Made by a program: the position numbers and the translations under genes. Positions 19,337-27,114 of a stretch of 44,408 nucleotides of DNA are shown one piece after another. Position 1 is the first letter of the stretch. Every line of letters starts with the position of its first letter. The notes below the pieces were generated by a model, which worked only from the letters and a program-made list of their open reading frames with translations, made no database searches and was not told the DNA's origin. The DNA is from Candidatus Undinarchaeales archaeon (GTDB taxonomy: Archaea > SpSt-1190 > JASMDC01): contig JASMDC010000028.1 in the NCBI GenBank assembly GCA_030753015.1, positions 1 to 44,408 on the forward strand, given 5' to 3'.

Positions 19337-21879
19337 CGTGAGCGTTCCGGCGCGGGCCTCGGCCATGACACTAGCTTCCCATCACCTCGGCCTGCCAGCA
19401 CACGGCACGGAGTGAGCGCAACACTGTACATTGACGAACCTGTTGTGCTATTAAGGAGCAGGCTGCCGGTCGTCCGATCCCATACGAGAACGGTGCCATC
19501 GAGCCCTGTGGAAGCCAGGACCTCATGGTCACCATCAAGGGCCGTCACGGCCGAGGTATGACCTGAGATGTTACGGACGAACCTTATAGTACCGTCCCCT
19601 ACGCGCCAGACCTTGATCTTCCAGTCCATCGAACCGGTGTGGACGTCACGTCCATCGGACCAGGTCGAGAGCACGGAGCCTGTGTGGGCGGCCAGTACCC
19701 TGTCGGGTTTGAAAGTGGTACCCGACCAGGCGAGCACCCTGGCATTGAATCCACCTATAACGGCCATGCCTCTGGCGATGGCTACCTCTGTAAGGGGACC
19801 CTGACCGGGCACGAGAGCATTTAGACGCTTTCTGCTCCCCGTATTCCAGATCTTGACGGTACCATCATGAGATGATGATACCAGTGAGGTCCCGTTCCAT
19901 GTGAGCCCGAATACGATCTCTCGGTGTGCCGGCCAGGTCCCAAAGGCAGCCAAGTCCGTCAGCGACCACACGGATATGGAACCGTCAAAGGAGCCAGCGA
20001 AGAGAGAAGTATCATTGGCGGCAAGAACAAAGACCGTGCCACCGGGATTCGTAGCAGAAGCGAATTGAGAAAGATCACTATGAGCGAGAGCACGGACCGT
20101 CCCGTCCGCGGACCCCGTGTACACGACATCTCCCACGACAAGGAGCGCGGTGACATCGTCGTCATGGAGGTCAATTACCGCATGAGTGGGACATATATCA
20201 GTGTCTGCGCTCGTCAAGGTACCTATTCCTCGGCGGCACGAGGGCTGTACCAATACGGGCAGGTCAGCGCATGCGCGCTCCTCTGCAGTGCCTTTTCGCC
20301 ACCCGATTCCTGCTCCCACAGCTGCCGCACACATCCGCTCGTCCGCCACGCGTGCGGTGCACATACCAAAGGCTTCGGACGGGGCCAGATCCTCCTGCCA
20401 ACGCCATCTTAAAGCCTCGAGGGCACCAGCTATACAGGCGACGCGATCGGATCCGTTCTTTGTCTTATCACAAGGTAAATCCGATAATGCGACGGGTCCT
20501 CGTTCCCACGCTTCACCCCATCCGGCACCCCATGAGCAATACCGTTCGGAAACCTGTCCTTGGAGCAAAGCGCTGCAGTGCTGCGCTAGGCGGTCCCGAT
20601 CGTCGCGGTATCGCCAACCGAGGAACCATCCGGTCTCCTCCCGACACACGGGTTTGTATACCATGTCAAGGTCGGCGCCCCACCGTCCGGGCGACACGAG
20701 AGAGACGCTCGCCAGACCACCAGGCACGAGGAGCGCCAGGGCCACGATTGCAGCAGGCACCCGCGTACCGCGCTCCCAGAGCCGGGACACGCTGATAGCC
20801 GTCGCGGCCATGAGGGGGACGTACAAGGGCAGGAGATAGCGGGCAGCCCTGAGCCCCTTATCATCGATGACGAACGGGCCCATGGTATAAGCCAGCACGT
20901 GGAGAAGGGGTACGAGCACCAGCACACGGCCCAGCGCACCTTCCTCATTCCGGAATACACGTAGCGCCAAGAGACCGTACCCGGCCGCGAGCGACATGGT
21001 GTAGAACCACGACATTACCGTCCAGCCGGTAGATGGGACGGGGATGAATCCTCGCCGAGGCAGGTGCTGGAAATCGAATGATTGTCTGAGGTCCTGTGAA
21101 ACGAGCCTCATGAGCTTCCCGGTCGGCCCAGGCGACGAACTACCTGGTGGCGGTGAGTTCCCTCCGAGGATGTCGAATCCTTCATTATCGTTGGAGGCAT
21201 TGTAGACGATGCCCGGAAGGAATCCTATGATGATACCGGTCGTTATGACGATGAACACTACCGGTCTACGGTCGCGAATAGCTACAAGAATGAGGCATGC
21301 GAGCGCGAGTGGACCGGTATCATAGCTCACCCATCCCGCGAACCCGATGGCCAATCCCAGGAGGAGATAGGAGCGTGACGACCGTGTCGGACCTGCGATC
21401 AACGGGAGTGCTGCGGCGATGACAACGAGGTCGAAGGCCCTGGCCAGGAAGTGGTCACCGATCGTCATGAGGGTGCGGAAAACGTAGTGAGGTGGTGCGA
21501 GCACCAGCATCGCTGCCATGAGCGCTGCTGCACGCCGGCCTCCATATCGGTCAACGAGCCATGTCGCCAGAACGAGGATGAAGCATGAGACGAAGAGAGA
21601 AAGTGACTTAACCGTGACCGCATGTGCGCCGAAGAGCGCCACCAACGGTCTAAGGGCGTGTATAGTGAGCACGCCACCTCCTTTGTACGGCCATACATAA
21701 TCGTACGCGGACAGGTCAGGGCGCGAGAGCATCTCGAGAGCGACGGTACCATAGATGCACTCGTCCTCCGGGGCCGAGATGAAGGGCGAGGCCGTGTACA
21801 GCACGAGAGCGCGGAGGACGAGGTTCGCCACAAGGGCGATGAGGATAATACGACCCAGTGACGGCTTGTGGTCTGCCAT
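19333..21879 (-). CDS. GT-C type membrane glycosyltransferase-like protein fused to a WD40 beta-propeller
   Basis: The N-terminal ~410 residues hold about ten hydrophobic helices. The first outer loop carries an acidic motif (SAPEDECIYG), as in GT39/PMT-like glycosyltransferases that use polyprenyl-phosphate sugars. A Cys-rich helical segment with Trp-rich stretches spans about residues 410-565. The last ~280 residues are a WD40 propeller with about seven blades (GSFDGSISVWSL, SSSHDGTVKIWN, GSMDWKIKVWR, STGLDGTVLVWDR). A PMT-like enzyme carrying a WD40 domain is unusual; if the usual topology holds, the propeller is extracytoplasmic. I chose the ATG at 21879. A GTG at 21885 overlapping the upstream TGA is an alternative, so translation is probably coupled to the radical SAM gene. 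Transfer of a sugar to surface proteins is inferred from the fold and neighbours. Confidence 0.85.
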   Translation of the reverse strand: MADHKPSLGRIILIALVANLVLRALVLYTASPFISAPEDECIYGTVALEMLSRPDLSAYDYVWPYKGGGVLTIHALRPLVALFGAHAVTVKSLSLFVSCFILVLATWLVDRYGGRRAAALMAAMLVLAPPHYVFRTLMTIGDHFLARAFDLVVIAAALPLIAGPTRSSRSYLLLGLAIGFAGWVSYDTGPLALACLILVAIRDRRPVVFIVITTGIIIGFLPGIVYNASNDNEGFDILGGNSPPPGSSSPGPTGKLMRLVSQDLRQSFDFQHLPRRGFIPVPSTGWTVMSWFYTMSLAAGYGLLALRVFRNEEGALGRVLVLVPLLHVLAYTMGPFVIDDKGLRAARYLLPLYVPLMAATAISVSRLWERGTRVPAAIVALALLVPGGLASVSLVSPGRWGADLDMVYKPVCREETGWFLGWRYRDDRDRLAQHCSALLQGQVSERYCSWGAGWGEAWERGPVALSDLPCDKTKNGSDRVACIAGALEALRWRWQEDLAPSEAFGMCTARVADERMCAAAVGAGIGWRKGTAEERACADLPVLVQPSCRRGIGTLTSADTDICPTHAVIDLHDDDVTALLVVGDVVYTGSADGTVRALAHSDLSQFASATNPGGTVFVLAANDTSLFAGSFDGSISVWSLTDLAAFGTWPAHREIVFGLTWNGTSLVSSSHDGTVKIWNTGSRKRLNALVPGQGPLTEVAIARGMAVIGGFNARVLAWSGTTFKPDRVLAAHTGSVLSTWSDGRDVHTGSMDWKIKVWRVGDGTIRFVRNISGHTSAVTALDGDHEVLASTGLDGTVLVWDRTTGSLLLNSTTGSSMYSVALTPCRVLAGRGDGKLVSWPRPAPERSR

Positions 21880-21881
21880 GC

Positions 21882-22898
21882 TCACGGCACCCCCCGCAGT
21901 GCGTCCAGGACCTTTCCACCAAGGTCGGCGACAGTTCCTGAATTAAGACCGAGGAGGAGGCTCGCCTCGATGGGACCATAAAGGTAGCACCCGCCACAAG
22001 CAGACCTGTCCGTGAGCGTCATGAAAGCGTCGACCGAGGCGTCCCCGGGAGGGCCCTTGGGGTGGACCGCCTCGTCCAGCTTGGCGCAACAGGTGGCGAT
22101 CCCCCCGTCTGGTGTGATGTTACAGAATATGCGACCTGCCAGACACGATACCGAATGAGGGACTCGGGGCCACGTGTCCCTGAGCAACCGGAGATAGGGG
22201 CGGGACGAGAGCACGGGACGCCCACGCGCTTTCTCTTCCAGGAGGAACGTCGCAGCTGCTCGGACCTGGTCTCGTGACGGTACCAAGTCCACCGCCTCCG
22301 ATGGTGAGACATGGTCATGCTCACCCACTGGCTGGACAAGGAGCTGGGCACCAGCACTCTGAGCGACATCGAGGAACCCTCTGATGTCACTTGCGGTCTC
22401 CCGGGAAAGCACTCCCACAACGATCCGGCGGGGACCGCCTTTGGGAAGAGCGTCGAGCCCCTCCATGACGCGGTCGAATGTACCATCGCCCCGCGTGAGG
22501 TCGCAGACCTCGCGTGGTCCGTCCAAGCTGATGAGAAGAGTATCCAAATTTAGTATCCATGATGTGTCGTCTAATCCTGAGAGGAGCGTACCATTAGTGA
22601 CGACGCTTACAACGAGACCAAGGCGTTGGCCCTCGTCCACGAGCTGGCCGATGTCGGACCTGAGCAGGGGCTCGCCCCCATTAAAGCTCCACGAGACGCA
22701 TCCGGCCTTGGCGAAGGCCGTCATGAGGGCGATCACATCCTCAGTGCTCATCTCGTTGCCACCAGGACCGCGTCTGCCACAGTATCGGCATGTAAGGTTG
22801 CACCGATAAGTAAGGTGGCAGCTCACCTTCAGAGGGATGCGGGCACCCGCGACCGCACGGAGCCCACTTGTGGCAGCGCGCGCTAACCTACTCGTCAT
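21882..22898 (-). CDS. Radical SAM enzyme with C-terminal SPASM-like Cys cluster
   Basis: The cluster-binding motif CNLTCRYC (Cys33, Cys37, Cys40) is followed by the SAM-binding GGEP at 73-76. The C-terminal third has a Cys-rich region (SCLAGRIFC, ATCC, SACGGC) typical of a SPASM or twitch extension that binds additional Fe-S clusters. The length of 338 residues is normal for this class. Such enzymes modify peptides, sugars or alcohols by radical chemistry; the substrate cannot be read from the sequence. It overlaps the GT2 gene upstream by 11 nt and the GT-C/WD40 gene downstream at GTGA, so it is a firm member of the glycosyltransferase operon. A role in modifying a glycan or a surface protein is inferred from that position. 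Confidence 0.88.
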   Translation of the reverse strand: MTSRLARAATSGLRAVAGARIPLKVSCHLTYRCNLTCRYCGRRGPGGNEMSTEDVIALMTAFAKAGCVSWSFNGGEPLLRSDIGQLVDEGQRLGLVVSVVTNGTLLSGLDDTSWILNLDTLLISLDGPREVCDLTRGDGTFDRVMEGLDALPKGGPRRIVVGVLSRETASDIRGFLDVAQSAGAQLLVQPVGEHDHVSPSEAVDLVPSRDQVRAAATFLLEEKARGRPVLSSRPYLRLLRDTWPRVPHSVSCLAGRIFCNITPDGGIATCCAKLDEAVHPKGPPGDASVDAFMTLTDRSACGGCYLYGPIEASLLLGLNSGTVADLGGKVLDALRGVP

Positions 22899-23907
22899 GA
22901 GCTAGACCACCTCCAGGACCGCTCGCAGTGAAGGACGGACCTATCAAGGGGTAAAGGAGGGTGGCCGTTGCTGCCGCGCAGGCCAGTGCGAGCGAGGTCG
23001 CGATACAATAGATAAGGAACACATCGCCCTCGCGTCGGAACGCTGCTGCGTAAAAGGCACGGTTCGAAAGAACGAACGGCACCAATAGCACGATACCAAC
23101 GATGGCGAGAGTGTGTTCACGTACAACTGCAGCGATTACCAGTAATAGAAGGCCGGTGAGCGCGCACATAGCGCCGATCCCCCTCCCGCGGGAGGTGATC
23201 CCGGAGCCGAAACGGCGGGTGCGTCCAAAGAGGGCCAACCAATAAAGAGTACGTCGGAAGTAGCGCCGGGCGACCTGAGGGAACGGCCGGAAGAAATGCC
23301 GACAGCGGACCTCAGGATCGAGCAGGATGGTGTGGTGCTCGGTCACCCTGAAGCCGAGCTCGATGTCCTCCATTTCCACGAACCGCACGTCGAATCCGCC
23401 CACATCGTCGAACACGGAGCGTCGGATGGCGCCACACGCGGTCGTTATGTGGGTGAACGTCCGGAATCCCGAGAAGTTTGAGAACTTGCGCAAGGCCATG
23501 TACCGATCGAAGGGCGAGGCTGGATCGTTGGCCGGTTCGGGCTCGTACAAGCCGTTCACACCAGCAGCATCAGGATCAGCTACAAGGTCGTCCATCACCC
23601 GTACTGCTGCATCAGGGGAAAGCACCACATCGGCGTCCACGAAGAATATGATATCGCCAGTGGTCTCAGCAACGCCCCGGTTGCGTCCGTGGGCCGGCCC
23701 CGGGGCCGCGTCGTCCACAACCACTCGACATGACCGCTCCCGTGCTATCTCGACGGTGCGGTCCGTGCTCCCGCCATCGACCACGATTATCTCCACACCT
23801 GACAATGACTGGGCGAGCGCTGCGTCCAAGCACTTTCCGATGGTCATCTCGGCATTGAGAGTGGGAATGACAATAGAGATGACGGGCGAGCCCTCCTTTT
23901 CAACCAC
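22888..23907 (-). CDS. GT2 family glycosyltransferase with C-terminal membrane helices
   Basis: The start is set at the GTG at 23907, with GGTGA just upstream as a possible ribosome binding site and an 8-nt overlap with the preceding gene; longer frames would run deep into that gene. The product is 339 residues. It begins with the GT-A nucleotide-binding strand ISIVIPTLNAE, has VVDGGSTD at about 42-49, a metal-binding DAD at 91-93 and the acceptor-side motif EMEDIELGFR. Three hydrophobic helices close the protein, so it acts at the cytoplasmic membrane face, transferring a sugar from a nucleotide donor to a lipid-linked or polymeric acceptor. Sugar specificity is unknown. Overlaps on both sides show an operon. 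Confidence 0.88.
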   Translation of the reverse strand: MVEKEGSPVISIVIPTLNAEMTIGKCLDAALAQSLSGVEIIVVDGGSTDRTVEIARERSCRVVVDDAAPGPAHGRNRGVAETTGDIIFFVDADVVLSPDAAVRVMDDLVADPDAAGVNGLYEPEPANDPASPFDRYMALRKFSNFSGFRTFTHITTACGAIRRSVFDDVGGFDVRFVEMEDIELGFRVTEHHTILLDPEVRCRHFFRPFPQVARRYFRRTLYWLALFGRTRRFGSGITSRGRGIGAMCALTGLLLLVIAAVVREHTLAIVGIVLLVPFVLSNRAFYAAAFRREGDVFLIYCIATSLALACAAATATLLYPLIGPSFTASGPGGGLAHDE

Positions 23908-24580
23908 GACGCTCACCCCAAAGTCCGAGTCTGAGCAAGCAGGCAATCCCCTCGGCGAGCCTGAACGGAGAGCCAAACTTGGCATCACCGTATTTGCGCG
24001 GTCTATGGGAGACAGTGACCTCCCCAAGGCGAGCACCGCGGAGGGCTAATAGGACGGGGAGATATCTGTGCTCGCCGGGTGCGAGCTCTAGCTCGCGAAC
24101 GAATCGTGCACGGATCGCGCGAATCGGGCAGTTCGTATCATGGAGTCCGAGACGGAACACAATCCTGACGAGAAGGTTGAACAACCGTGATGGCACGACC
24201 TTGGAAAGATAGGGATGACACCGAGTGCGGCGCCAGCCGATAACCGCGTCATGGTCGTCGTCCAGCTTGTCGAGGAGGAGTGGGACATCGGCCGGATCGT
24301 CCTGAAGATCACCGTCGAGCGTGACGATAATATCGCCTCGCGCGTGCTTGAATCCTGCCGTGTATGCGGCCGACTTCCCACGGTGCGCTCCCAGGTGAAC
24401 GGGGACGATCCGCTCGTCCTCTTGTGCCATCTCATCCATAGCCTCGGCGCTACCATCGGTGCTCCCGTCTTCGACGAGGATGAGCTCGATCTTGTCACCG
24501 ATATCTCTAGCCATGACCTCTTCGGCGAGGTGTGGGAGCGATCCCACCTCGTCCCATATGGGGACCACGATCGAGATCAC
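23900..24580 (-). CDS. GT2 family glycosyltransferase, DPM1-like (polyprenyl-phosphate sugar synthase)
   Basis: At 226 residues it has the compact size of soluble DPM1-type enzymes. It has MISIVVPIWDE at the N-terminus, LVEDGSTDGS at about 35-44, and DGDLQDDP at 89-96, the hallmark of dolichyl-phosphate mannose synthases and relatives. The conserved LHDTNCPIRAI segment fits the same family. The predicted reaction is transfer of a hexose from a nucleotide sugar to a polyprenyl phosphate on the cytoplasmic side. That donor would suit the GT-C enzymes encoded nearby, an inference. The start overlaps the stop of the B12-type radical SAM gene (ATGA). Confidence 0.9.
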   Translation of the reverse strand: MISIVVPIWDEVGSLPHLAEEVMARDIGDKIELILVEDGSTDGSAEAMDEMAQEDERIVPVHLGAHRGKSAAYTAGFKHARGDIIVTLDGDLQDDPADVPLLLDKLDDDHDAVIGWRRTRCHPYLSKVVPSRLFNLLVRIVFRLGLHDTNCPIRAIRARFVRELELAPGEHRYLPVLLALRGARLGEVTVSHRPRKYGDAKFGSPFRLAEGIACLLRLGLWGERRG

Positions 24581-26043
24581 GTGATGTCACGCTCCCCCTT
24601 CATGAGGAAGGAGTTGATGAGACAGGACAGCCCTGTTACGTTCTTCTTGACATCGCACAGGTCCCGGATCCGTGTGATGCGGTGGAGAACGTACTCGGGT
24701 CGCATGAAGAAGGAGCGGAGGGACCTCCGCTCGAGGCGGTTGAGCTCCTCGCCGGTCATGATACCCAGCTCATCACGTCGTACGTCGGTGAGCTCTCCGA
24801 GCACGAGCGAGGGTCCACCCTCAAGGCCCTCGAACTCATCGGTGGCGTGATAGAAGCTGAGTGGAGTGAAGTTCGCGTAATCGAGGTCCAGCGTTTTGGC
24901 GAATCGTACGGTCTCGGCCACGTCCTCCTCGGTCTCACCGGGGAAGCCGATCATGAAGAATCCGAGCACCTCGAGCCCCGCTTCGCTTGCATGGCCCACT
25001 GCCTCGCGCACCTGGTCGAGGGTGATCCCCTTACCTATCTCGTCCAACACGCGTTGTGATCCTGATTCGATCCCAAAATAGACCGTTCGACAACCTGCCT
25101 CGCGCATGAGCCTGAGGATGTCACGGTCCACGGCATTGGCGCGTACGTTCGCATGCCAGACTATGTTCAGCTTCGCATCGATCATGGCCTCACAGATGGC
25201 CTGAGCGTTGTTCCGGGGCACTGTGAACACGTTGGAGAAGAACATGATATCGCGCACGCTGTACTGCTCCCGCAGCCAGTGCAGCTCCTCGACGATGTTC
25301 TCGGGAGACCGCCAGCGGAAGTCCTTTGCCGAATCGCAGAACGTGCAGTTGAACGCGCATCCCCGGGAGTCGATGACCGAGGAGCAGGGGAGGAGGTGGA
25401 ACCGGTTCTGGGTCGGGATGTAGTCGGCCAGGTCGATGAGAGAATAATCGGGGAAGGGGAGCGTATCAAGGTCGCGGACACCAGGTAGAATTCCCCCATC
25501 CACGGGCCCGTCCGCTGTCCGCGCAATTATACCACGCATGCCTGCGAGCGGCTCCCGTGTCGATGCGCGACGGACAAGTTCGGTGATAAGGGGCTCGCCC
25601 TCACCAGGGATGATAGCGTCGAGAGTCGGGCACTCGACAAGGAGCCGTGCGCCCATCCTGCGAGCATGGGCCCCACCGGCAACGATGGTGAGGCGGGGAA
25701 ACCGCTCTCGGAGCCGTGTAATGCTCGTGCGGTCACGGGGCCAGTTCTTGGCGTGAAGCTGGACGGCAAGGACATCCGGACGCCACTGCTCGATGACACG
25801 GACGAAGTCATCCAGCGAGTAGGTGAATCCGTCGAGGAACCGGGTCTCCACCCCATCCAACCGGAGCACTGAGGAGAGGTACATAAGGCCCAGAGGGGGA
25901 CTGGTCCCCACCCATGTACCAGAGTCGCCGGTGAGCCACTGAACCAGGGAGTTCGGTGTGTACTGGAAAGCAGGGCGCATGCCGTCATAATCCCAGGGCA
26001 GGGACGCGAAGAGTACCCGTACCGGTGCATTCTTCTGACTCAT
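24577..26043 (-). CDS. B12-binding-domain radical SAM enzyme
   Basis: The first ~190 residues look like a cobalamin-binding Rossmann fold (VLFASLPWDY, SPPLGLMYLSSVLR, VAGGAHARR, IPGEGE). They are followed by a radical SAM barrel with GCAFNCTFC (Cys at about 229, 233 and 236) and a downstream GIESGSQRVLDEIGKG block typical of B12-type enzymes. The C-terminus has an Arg-rich tail common in this family. Members methylate or rearrange unreactive carbons and include enzymes acting on hopanoids, archaeal lipids and cofactors. The substrate here is unknown; the glycosyltransferase and flippase-like neighbours make a lipid or lipid-linked glycan attractive. The start is supported by a TTTTATTAAA element about 28 bp upstream. 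The gene overlaps the DPM1-like gene at ATGA. Confidence 0.88.
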   Translation of the reverse strand: MSQKNAPVRVLFASLPWDYDGMRPAFQYTPNSLVQWLTGDSGTWVGTSPPLGLMYLSSVLRLDGVETRFLDGFTYSLDDFVRVIEQWRPDVLAVQLHAKNWPRDRTSITRLRERFPRLTIVAGGAHARRMGARLLVECPTLDAIIPGEGEPLITELVRRASTREPLAGMRGIIARTADGPVDGGILPGVRDLDTLPFPDYSLIDLADYIPTQNRFHLLPCSSVIDSRGCAFNCTFCDSAKDFRWRSPENIVEELHWLREQYSVRDIMFFSNVFTVPRNNAQAICEAMIDAKLNIVWHANVRANAVDRDILRLMREAGCRTVYFGIESGSQRVLDEIGKGITLDQVREAVGHASEAGLEVLGFFMIGFPGETEEDVAETVRFAKTLDLDYANFTPLSFYHATDEFEGLEGGPSLVLGELTDVRRDELGIMTGEELNRLERRSLRSFFMRPEYVLHRITRIRDLCDVKKNVTGLSCLINSFLMKGERDIT

Positions 26044-26066
26044 TCGTTCGAGGTTACGTTCTGTTG

Positions 26067-26076
26067 TTTAATAAAA
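26067..26076 (-). promoter_or_regulatory. TATA box for the B12-type radical SAM gene and downstream operon
   Basis: TTTTATTAAA on the minus strand is centred about 28 bp before the ATG at 26043, in the short gap after the flippase-like gene. Confidence 0.5.
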
Positions 26077-26078
26077 GG

Positions 26079-27080
26079 TTATCGAGGTCCCGGCCCGCCA
26101 TTCTCAGGACGATGATCCCAGACGACCGTCAGCCCTGCAAGCGCGGCCACGGCCGTCGTGACAAGGAAGGAGGCGAACGCCGCGGCGACGGCGACCTCGG
26201 GCTTGACGTCATACGCTCCGAAAGCGAACATGGCGGTCCCCTCGCGTACGCCCAGGGAGGCGATGGTGAGTGGTACTGACTTCACCAGCACGACGATAGG
26301 AAGGACAGCGAGCGTCGTCCCGAGATTGAGGATGGCACCGAAGCCCAGGAGAAGGAAATGGAACTGCACCATCACCGTACCATATGCCAGCACCGTCAGA
26401 ATGAGCGTCTTGAACAGCACGCTCGTGGGGGGGGACACGACCGCCCCCTTGATCTCCTCCGGGAGCGAGCTCTCGCCCACCCATGGGAGCAGCTCGAGAG
26501 CGGCGGCGGAGCGGGTTACGGCTGCGAACGGTCTGGCCAAGAACGCCAGGGCCAGTGCGGCCACAACGACGTAGGCAGCAGTAAGCGCAGGGGGTACGAT
26601 AGAGAGCCCGAACACGATCCCGAGGATCACCACCACGAGTACGTCCATGGCCTTGTCAACGGCGACGAGGGTGACCATCTTGCTCCTGTCGCCCTCGAAC
26701 TGACTCGCCCGGGCCACCTCGCCCACCCTACCAGGCGTCAGTACACCAACGCTCATCCCTACCATAAAGGACCGGACGCTCTTCTTGAAGCTCACGTCCC
26801 TCACCGTCCTGGCGAGCATGTGCCACTTGGCCGCCTTGAGGAGTAGGAAGACCGGTGCAAGAGCACAGGCTATACCAAGATGGAGCCCCCGTATCCGCAG
26901 TCCGGAGTCGGTGAAGACACCGAGGTCGATGGAAGAGAGCACGACACCGACGACGAGGACGGTGAGCAAAGTCCGCACGATGGTCCCCGACCGACCGGAA
27001 CTCTCCTTGACCGGTGCTTTCGCAGCATCCAGTCTGTCATCATCGTCCACGGGACTCGCCTGTTCTCTGATGTACGACAT
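26079..27080 (-). CDS. Flippase-like integral membrane protein (LPG_synthase_TM / AglD C-terminal type)
   Basis: After a charged N-terminus come about seven to eight hydrophobic helices with family-typical features: LLLKAAKWHMLARTV, SFMVGMSVGVLTPGRVGEVARA, and VKSVPLTIASLGVREGTAMFAF. This is the UPF0104 or lysylphosphatidylglycerol-synthase membrane domain without the catalytic aminoacyl domain. In archaea such proteins often accompany glycosyltransferases and are thought to move or handle polyprenyl-linked sugars. The ATG at 27080 gives 333 residues. The TATA-like sequence at 27085-27096 lies only 5-16 nt upstream of it, so a GTG at 27050 may be the true start. The gene is divergent from the lipoprotein at 27115 and precedes the B12-type radical SAM gene. 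Confidence 0.85.
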   Translation of the reverse strand: MSYIREQASPVDDDDRLDAAKAPVKESSGRSGTIVRTLLTVLVVGVVLSSIDLGVFTDSGLRIRGLHLGIACALAPVFLLLKAAKWHMLARTVRDVSFKKSVRSFMVGMSVGVLTPGRVGEVARASQFEGDRSKMVTLVAVDKAMDVLVVVILGIVFGLSIVPPALTAAYVVVAALALAFLARPFAAVTRSAAALELLPWVGESSLPEEIKGAVVSPPTSVLFKTLILTVLAYGTVMVQFHFLLLGFGAILNLGTTLAVLPIVVLVKSVPLTIASLGVREGTAMFAFGAYDVKPEVAVAAAFASFLVTTAVAALAGLTVVWDHRPENGGPGPR

Positions 27081-27084
27081 CCAA

Positions 27085-27096
27085 TTATATAATATA
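27085..27096. promoter_or_regulatory. Shared TATA-like element between divergent genes
   Basis: TTATATAATATA reads as a TATA box in both directions. On the plus strand its TTATATAA core is centred about 26 bp upstream of the ATG at 27115. On the minus strand transcription would start near 27062-27066, ahead of the GTG at 27050 of the flippase-like gene. Confidence 0.5.
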
Positions 27097-27114
27097 CGCT
27101 CGCCGTTCATGTGC

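Noticed and set aside
23908..24036. Longer N-terminus for the second GT2 gene
   Set aside because: It would overlap the upstream GT2 gene by over 130 bp and adds sequence unlike any GT2 start; the nucleotide-binding strand begins just after the GTG at 23907.
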